DNA from: Isoetes taiwanensis | Taxonomy: Eukaryota; Streptophyta; Lycopodiopsida; Isoetales; Isoetaceae | Reading direction: 5' to 3' | Assembly (NCBI GenBank): GCA_021234155.1 | Contig: JAJEKV010000009.1 | Location: 7,181,546 to 7,245,545 of the forward strand | DNA length: 64,000 nt | Shown here: piece by piece, positions 57,214 to 64,000 of the stretch | How the letters are laid out: each line of letters starts with the position of its first letter | Numbering within the stretch: position 1 is the stretch's first letter | Position numbers and translations under genes: made by a program | The notes under the pieces: model-generated | Databases searched by the model: none | The model's input: only the letters and a program-made list of their open reading frames with translations | Told to the model about the DNA's origin: nothing

Positions 57214-57443
57214 AAAGGTTAGTTTGCAGGATCAATATGGTGTTCGATTGGTGTGTGTTAGAGAGTATGGGTGGAATAGTACTGATAACTAGTTATGAGT
57301 ACTCCTCCAATACTGATAACTAGTTATCAGCCTACACCAATGATATAACCGAAAACAAGGACTCTCCCTTTACACTAGAGAGTCCGATAAGGTTAGTTTG
57401 CAGGATCAATATGGTGTTAGATTGGTGTGTGTTAGAGAGTGAG
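57214..57443 (+). repeat. 53-bp direct repeat, 174 bp apart, with an 18-bp palindrome between
   Basis: AAGGTTAGTTTGCAGGATCA and the following ~33 bases occur at 57215 and 57389. Between them is CTGATAACTAGTTATCAG (57313-57330), with a partial copy at 57281. The first repeat directly follows H3. Confidence 0.8.
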
Positions 57444-59065
57444 GTGGGTGATATCCTCTTGCATTTGGGGGAATGCACGCATGCCCTTTGTTTGTGACTG
57501 AGAGGCATCAGGGGATGAAGATGGATCTGGATGCATGCTATGAAGCTTGCAAATCTTTGTCAGAGTTGGATAGATGTCACTGTGGTTCCTTGTCTTTTGC
57601 ATGCTTGTAGTGTACTAGTGTTAATGGATTCTATGTGGTCGCATCTTTGTAGGAAATGTAGTATCACTTGTGTTTAGAACTTCATTTACGGAGCCAACCA
57701 ATTTTGAAGAGGTGCTAACCAATTTTGAAGAGGTGGTGCTTCTCTCTAAGATTCTTTCTTTGGTACCTTTCAACAATTCCAAAAAGTGCCAAGATAAAAA
57801 ATTTCAAGTGTATTGTTGTTTACCATAACTTCTCTTGTCGTTTGGTTAAAGAAGTTGGTTGGTTGTATGAAGGCAGCCATTGCAAAACATTTAAATAGTT
57901 GTTTAACTTGCTCCTCTAATGCAAGCATAGTGTTTAACTACTTAATAAGGGATTTGTGTTTTCAATTAGCCACTTTTTGCTAACTTTGTTTTGATTCCAC
58001 ACACTATAGAATATGACGCTCATCATGTAACAAAAGCTCAACATTTTCACACTGTTTACCCTTTTTAGGTCTTGATTGAAGGCGGGTTTCGAGTTTTAGC
58101 ATGGGAGAATGCAATGCAAACTGAATAGGGATAGGACCCATAAAACAATTCTAGTGAGGTTAGCATGTCTTATAGACTAGTAGACTATTCTATTTTATTT
58201 AGGGATTTCCAAAATGTTCGCAAATTACTTATCCTAGAGGTCAAGCTCCGTTGTCACACCACCTATGTTTGGATTTCCTAAAGAGAAAATCCATCAAGCA
58301 AGAAAGATGGAATATGTTATGACATATTTGCATTTAGAGGGTCCTGATGGGCAAGCTTGAAGACATTTTGGTGTATGCATATCCAGGCAAGTATCATGGC
58401 TAGGATTTCTTACATAAATTTTGAAGGTTTGTATTGTTGCAAATGCAACTATACAAATGTTAGCAAAGAATGCATCTAAACTTAAATCCTGTTGTAGATA
58501 GATATTGAACTATTTTATGTATACAAGAAATTTATCGTGGCGACCAAGGCTGCTGCAAACATTTTTCTTCTCAAGGGATTCGCTTATTGGTTTGAATTGT
58601 GTCGATTGGTGCTAATATACATATGGACATTTGAAATTTGTTGCATTTTGAACCATTTCTAAAGAAGCCATTAAAGCTAATTAGATACATTTAAATTACT
58701 GCCTCTCTACGTTATCTAGTGGCAATATAATTAATTTCTTATTGTTGGTGTCACGAGTTTGAGAGTCTCTTGTGCAAAAACATAGTTTATCTCATTCCAT
58801 ATATAGGTGAAATTATAAAAGTTGGACCCCTACGTTGCAGTTTTGCGTAGATTAAGATAAACCAATGGCTATGTATGAATTTGTTATTCAAACAAAGTGA
58901 CTTCCAAGAAAACCACAACGAAGAAAATTGAAACCGTGTGGCTTGCGGATAGCTTAAAACAAAAGGAAAAGTTGAGATAGATAATTCATTTCTACAAAGA
59001 GCTAACATATTCAGCAAAGCTGCAAGAGTTATACCAATGCAGAGCATGAAAAACTAAATAAGCTG
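57444..59065. other. No gene seen
   Basis: AT-rich intergenic sequence. A short tandem duplication (AACCAATTTTGAAGAGGTG) lies at about 57696-57736. Confidence 0.5.
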
Positions 59066-59216
59066 CACCAACTATTAAATGGGTTTTAACTTTGGTAGTG
59101 TTGGAGGTACATACATTGGAGCAGTCTTTGCATTTCCTTCTACGGACTCCACCTCCCTTTCTGGCCTTGTGAAGAACATTTACATGGTCCCAGATAGTGC
59201 TTCCTCTCCTCGGCAT
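59066..59216 (-). pseudogene. BED-type zinc finger fragment
   Basis: From an ATG at 59216 the minus strand reads MPRRGSTIWDHVNVLHKARK and then RRRKCKDCSNVCTSNTTKVK, ending THLIVG. The Trp, the C-x2-C, the TT and the final His match a BED zinc finger, a DNA-binding domain common at the start of hAT transposases. No hAT catalytic or dimerisation domain was found nearby, so it is a fragment or a first exon. Confidence 0.6.
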
Positions 59217-60751
59217 GATATCTGGATGAAAAAAACTTAGAGAGGAAAAGCAAAAGATGAAAATGGTACATAGAGTAGGGGTATAAGAAGGCTTCCATCT
59301 TGCATCAAAAGCAGTTGTGAAAATCCTCAATCTCATTGCTCTTGATTCGTGCCACTACTCCTCTCTTGATTCATTTAACAGAAATCTGATTCCGCCACTC
59401 CTCTTCATCTATTTGGAGATGAAATAAAGGAATGACTACCTGCTTAGAGTTGTCTTCTGTACCTATTTCAAAAATATGACGTATCGTTCATGTTGGTTTC
59501 TTCAACTTTCTTGGAAAAAGTAGAAATGTGAATCTATTCCTCCATGTAGCTACCACAAAAGGAGGGGTGGCTATGATGTCCCCCTGTCCTTGTGTCTTCC
59601 TCTTTATGGCAAAATACCACCTTCGACTTTTGCTTTGTGGCTTTAAATTGGGTGGTACAGATAATGGGTGCAAATGTGGGCTTCTGGCTCTTCTTACACC
59701 TAAATTTAGATGTAGGGTAGAGCCTAAGATTCCCTTGCCTGTCTCGTGCTCATGCGCCTACTTCTCTTTTCTCTTGATCAACTTTTTTGTTTTGAGATAT
59801 GTGCAAGTTCTGAAGCCCATGGCTCTTCAATAGCAAATGTTTTAGAAAATTTACACATCTCTACTTGGAAAGTATGCATATCTCGTTGGGTTTGTTGTAT
59901 ATTCTTCTCTTGGTGGATTAATCTGGTTTGATCCTTCTAACGAATTTTTTTCTTGCGCATATGCAAATTGTGGAAAAATAAATCCTCTATTACTGTTATG
60001 GTTGCTTCAAGTGGTGCAAACAGAGAAGACTGCCCAAATGCATACAATTATGAAATGTTTTTAAAAGAAGCTATTCCATCTATAAGAGCAAGGCAAAGCA
60101 AGATACTTTTCATGCCTATATTCTTTGATTCTTTTCTGATGCATTGGACTCTTATATTATGCTTCATTCTAGGCATTGAGCTACAATATTTGAAATGCTT
60201 TCTTCAAAATGAGGCCGATCCAGAAGTTTAATTTCGTAGAAATATATATAAGGTTCATCCTCCTCCTCCGTATGATTCCACACCTGCCAGAAGAGAAACA
60301 AATATTTCGGCTTATACTAATCATCTGAAATCAGAGCTTGTTGTAGCACTAGAAACAAGTAGGATCATTAGGTTGCAAGTCTGCAACTGACCTCAATCTA
60401 TATCCAAATGAACAAGCAAATTAAATTGTATTGGAATTCAATCCCTAAACTAAAGCCACGCTTTGAAAGGGGGTTTGCACTAAAGAGCAAATTAATTGAA
60501 TTGGATCAATCCACAATCTAAAGCTTTGCTTTGCAAGGAGGTGCTATATAATAAGGGCATAGATAAAGGGCTTTATGAACGATGTAAAAACTTTGAGCCA
60601 AAGGCCCAAAGAAAGGTATGGTACTTTAGGACCAAAGGGCGTGCAGGAGGCTATGTAGTTGCTCGAGGAAGAGCTCAAAGGGCAACAATGTTTTGACTAT
60701 GAGCTCATGGTTGGGTGGCGAGATACCTGAAGTGTCACATGTTCATATTAA
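59217..60751. other. Mostly unassigned; the end may hold a 5' LTR
   Basis: Two plus-strand ORFs (59528-59833 and 59953-60231) have no recognised domain and I do not call them genes. The last ~400-500 bases before the primer-binding site at 60752 should contain the 5' LTR of the gypsy element, but with no 3' LTR in the window its start cannot be fixed. TCATATTAA lies directly before the site. Confidence 0.35.
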
Positions 60752-60763
60752 TGGTATCAGAGC
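60752..60763 (+). other. Primer-binding site of an LTR retrotransposon
   Basis: TGGTATCAGAGC is the standard complement to the 3' end of initiator methionine tRNA used by many plant LTR elements. It lies 12 bases before the gag ATG at 60775. Confidence 0.85.
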
Positions 60764-62941
60764 GACAAGTTTCGATGGCTAATTCTTCCGCCAATGCTGA
60801 CTTTGAAGAAGAGGAACTCAAGGAGAAACCTTTTGAGTGTGGAGGACAATAATTTTCTCACGAAGGAGAAACTTGTAGCTATGGGAGCTCGTATTGTTGA
60901 ACTAGAAGAACTGGATCCTCTTCATGCACAGATGGCATAGGCAGTAAGCTGCAAGGCATCCAGATAGTGGCATCAAGACGGGCGCCAATGTCAAAATTGA
61001 ATTCAAAAAGTATTCTGCAGCTATTAGTGATGCAAATGAGCGTTTTTCTTCGTATTTTATCAAAACTAAAAATGACGAAGACACTTCGTTATATTTTGCG
61101 AAGCGTCATCTGGATGGTGTTGCCAAGGACTGGTGGCTGGATATCTAGAAGAATCAACTAGTCAATCAACCCATTAATAACTTTGCAAATTTGAAAAGCA
61201 AATCAAAAACCATTTTTTGGGTCATAACTGGGAGCAAGATCTTATCGCCGGATGGAATAAATTGAGCCAACAAAACATGGATATAATTCGAACCTTCGCC
61301 GCCTGAGTTTAAAAAAAAGGACTTCAACTCAGTAAAAATGATACTGAGAAGTCTGAAAAGCTCTTGGGCAGGGTCCATTAGCAGATGCGAGCGAAACTCG
61401 ATCTTCAAGTTACTAATCTCTCTTTTGACGAGCTCTAAAAACTGGCAGAGAAAGAAGAAGAGGCAGGATTGTCCATCACTAAAGCAATAAACATTTAGCA
61501 AGACCTCAAGGCTTCTATGGAAGAGGCAGTGGCTTTTGGGAGAAGGCAATTCGGGGATATTCAAACACCCACACACAGATCATGCAAATAATGTACCTGT
61601 TGGGAAGAAGGAGCTAAAAAGTTTTTAGCAAGCACACAAAATGCGGTAATGCGGGAGAATAAGTATTTTGTATGATACTTGACTGAACCATAAGTTCTAT
61701 GAATGTTCTCCTTATCTTGGAAAGAGAAACGGGGAAACGAAAGCACCTAAGCCTATTTTTAAGTCAGGGACTAAGAAAGGTGACAAAAGTAAAATAGTAT
61801 CTTTTGTTTGTGGAGATGGTAAAGGGAAAAAGTGGCTACTGTATGGGAGTTATCTGATACGGACACTATTGAGAATAGTAGTCTCTTACGATTTTGGGAT
61901 ACTATTCAGGATCAAAAAGTACATGTTCTATTTGATCCGAGCAGTGAGTTTGATTTAATCTCTGCTAGGTTGGTAAAGGAACTAAATTTGACCTATGTGC
62001 CTTTATCAAGTAATATAGAATTGTCTTCTGCTTTTCTTCAATGTTGCGCCTCCATCCTCTTCACTCATGATCAAGGATTTCGGATTTCACTTGCAAGGAT
62101 ATATCTGTAAAGGTCTTTCATGGTTTCTGACCTTAGAGGTATGGATGTTATCCTAGGAATGCCTTGGCATAAGACTCAATCCTCCGATAGATTGGAAGGC
62201 TGGGATTGTTATGTTATCCTTGGAAGGGCATAAAAAGACCTTCAAGTTTGTGATAGATGATATTCTTTCCACGATTCCACAATTTCTATTGTACAGTTTA
62301 AAAATGTTTGGCAATGAAAACTCATTTGTGTTATTTGGTGGTTTTGCGTCTTAAGTCTAGTGCATCTTTATTGAATGAGCAGCATCATACTGTTTTTTGC
62401 AATATTATGATGATATCTTTTCATCCATGAAATTTGCCTACCCAAAATCCAGAGGACCACACGATTTCTCTTTTCCCTGGAAAAGAACCTCGTAACCAAG
62501 CTCCTTATCCGAGAATGCCGGCCAATAAGCTGAGATTAGGAGCCATAGTTCTTCACCTTTTGGTCCTCCTATCTTGTTGGTCAAAGAAAAAGATAATTCT
62601 TGATGCATGTCTATATATTATCGTGCTTTGAATAAAATCACCATTAGAAATATGTTTCCTATATCAAGGGCGGATGATTTGTTCGATCAACTTCAAAGTG
62701 CCACAGTTTTTGGCCATCTTGATCTTAAGTCATGGTATTGGCAACATAAGGTTGTGTCTGAACATGTTCATAAGACTGTGTTACACAAAACCTTTAGACA
62801 TTATGAGTTTTTAGTCATGCCATTTGGACTTACAAATGCGTCAAATTCTTTTTCGAGGCTAATCGGGCAAATATTTGAAGATGTGCATGGTGCTTATGTT
62901 ATCAATTTCTTTTATGACATATTAGTTAGCAGGCTTGCTTA
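60752..62941 (+). mobile_element. Truncated, decayed Ty3/gypsy retrotransposon
   Basis: After the primer-binding site, gag remnants run from 60775. They include DTSLYFAKRHLDGVAKDWW (about 61080-61136) and a knuckle start KCGNAGE (61636). A protease-like segment at 61832-62110 has VLFDPSSEFDLISARLV, where the active site normally reads D-(T/S)-G. At 62607-62940 the reverse transcriptase reads YRALNKITIRNMFPISRADD, then FGHLDLKSWYWQHKV and FLVMPFGLTNASNSFSRLIG, and ends INFFYDILVSRLA, missing one Asp of the catalytic YxDD. It stops there: no RNase H, integrase or 3' LTR follows. There are many stops and frameshifts. Confidence 0.85.
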
Positions 62942-63112
62942 ACTTTTCCTACAACAATTTCTCAAATTCTAGCCTACCCATATAGCCCTCCACCTCATCA
63001 AATTTTGATTTACATCGTTAGATACCATATTTTCTAATCTTACGGTCAGTAAAATTAGAAAAAAACAAAAAAATTGCTTTTGACTCGCTTCGAGCTCTTT
63101 CTCGAGACATGA
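62942..63112. other. Short spacer, nothing recognised
   Basis: Lies between the gypsy truncation point and the second repeat A array. No feature seen. Confidence 0.4.
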
Positions 63113-63552
63113 ATATATAACAAAATAACAGGGGGTTCCAAGGGGGTTTGATATGGATCTAAAAATAACAATTCCTGAAACCATAGACCATATATCCCTA
63201 AAACAATTGAATGGGTTGTTATAAAAAAAAAATATAGATTCAAGATAAAAGAGTAATCACATTAGATCATTGGGTATATTGGTCAAAATAGTCTTATTAG
63301 GACATTGAATTATTTTGGTAGAGGTTCAAGCCTCCGTATTTCATATTCTAAAATCTTAGGCAAAGCCATATAGAGGTTTGATATTCCCTCAAAACCTTAG
63401 GTGAAATCGTATTTCATATTTCAAAATCATAGGCGCCTCCAATCATAAATGATTATAAGTGAAACAAGAGATGCCCACAGGCCCCAACATACGATTTGGG
63501 TTATAGGATCGACGAATCGACGACTGTGGTAGTCCAGGGTGCACCTCATTTA
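63113..63552 (+). repeat. Repeat A, unit 4 (complete, 440 bp)
   Basis: Complete copy with all landmarks (AACCATAGACCATATATCCC, AGAGGTTCAAGCCTCC, AACATACGATTTGGG). It is uninterrupted at the site where the L1 entered unit 1 and so serves as the empty-site reference. Confidence 0.92.
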
Positions 63553-63730
63553 ATATGTAGCAAAATAACAGCGGGTTCCAGGGGGATTTGATATGGATGT
63601 AAAAATAACAATTCCTGAAACCATAGACCATATATCCCTAAAACAATTGAATGGGTTGTTATAAAAAAAAATATAGATTCAAGATAAAAAATAATTTTAT
63701 TAACTCACTGAGTATATTGGTCGAAGTAGT
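63553..63730 (+). repeat. Repeat A, unit 5, cut by a retroelement
   Basis: Starts directly after unit 4 and is broken at GTAGTC by the T-run at 63732. Confidence 0.9.
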
Positions 63731-63731
63731 C

Positions 63732-64000
63732 TTTTTTTTTTTTGAAGGGCGACAAGCTTTATTTACCAACTAAAACCGAGCAACATAAAATGCAAAGGCG
63801 AGTTATAACCCGGTGGACAAACCCGATCAAGCCCAGGCACAACTACACGCCTATGTAAAAGAATGGATCACGAAGGTGAGTATGCGGATCGGTACTTTCT
63901 TCTCTTGATCAAAGAGAAGAACAATTATAAACCATAACAATTTTATTTTAAGCCCTTGAAGAACAATCTCATCTGCGGTATCTAAGCCCTTAAAGATAAA
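63732..64000 (-). mobile_element. 3' end of a minus-strand retroelement, continuing off the window
   Basis: On the minus strand the sequence ends GGTAAATAAAGCTTGTCGCC, then CTTC and 12 A. An AATAAA signal lies about 15 bases before the tail. About 48 codons (KGLDTADEIVLQGLKIKLLW, then VPIRILTFVIHSFT and a stop at ~63855) precede it. This is the form of a plant LINE 3' end. Its other end and target duplication lie outside the window. Confidence 0.6.

Noticed and set aside
59528-60231. Plus-strand ORFs at 59528-59833 and 59953-60231
   Set aside because: About 100 codons or fewer, no recognised domain, no supporting splice sites or context.

Overview
The window is nuclear DNA from a land plant with a large, transposon-rich genome. 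It has spliced genes with GT-AG and some GC-AG introns, plant-type L1, Ty1/copia and Ty3/gypsy retrotransposons, and a plant-style F-box/kelch gene. The species is not identifiable from the sequence; a fern or other non-seed plant is possible but that is a guess. Three host genes are well supported. They are an F-box/kelch gene (10935-12026, +), the zinc-binding C-terminal exons of a DUSP12/YVH1-type protein (49899-50926, +), and a seven-exon ARMH3 (C10orf76-type) gene coding for 669 residues (52168-55907, -).

Layout. 1-4250: a broken coiled-coil ORF convergent with a frameshifted transposon-like ORF around a repeated 16-mer, then an internally deleted minus-strand LINE. 5365-7875: a 2.49-kb Mutator-like element with long terminal inverted repeats (TIRs) and a perfect 9-bp target duplication. 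7876-19272: the F-box gene plus fragments of LINE and copia elements and some unrecognised coding-like stretches. 19275-43400: originally a short tandem array of a ~440-bp repeat (called A here), now spread over 24 kb by insertions. The first is an ~8-kb L1 with 12-bp target duplications, itself split inside ORF2 by a 5,983-bp non-L1 LINE on the other strand. The second is an 8.8-kb hairpin-rich composite element. 43400-49050: decayed sequence with a PIF1-like helicase fragment, a 384-bp MITE and a receptor-kinase pseudogene. 49899-55907: the two other host genes. 56272-57213: an unbroken chain of six abutting palindromes joined at ACGT. 59066-64000: a BED zinc finger, a truncated gypsy element, another A array and the 3' end of another retroelement.

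The most unusual structure is the chain at 56272-57213. Large inverted-repeat units alternate with hairpins. The arms differ from unit to unit, yet stay self-complementary within each unit. Two 118-bp hairpins share a loop and carry compensated changes in their 30-bp stems. This looks like an undescribed foldback-element family or a hairpin-RNA locus; the sequence alone cannot decide. The nested insertions give a clear order of events: A array, then L1, then the non-L1 LINE inside the L1. Removing the inner insert and one 5-bp duplication restores one uninterrupted L1 ORF2 frame.
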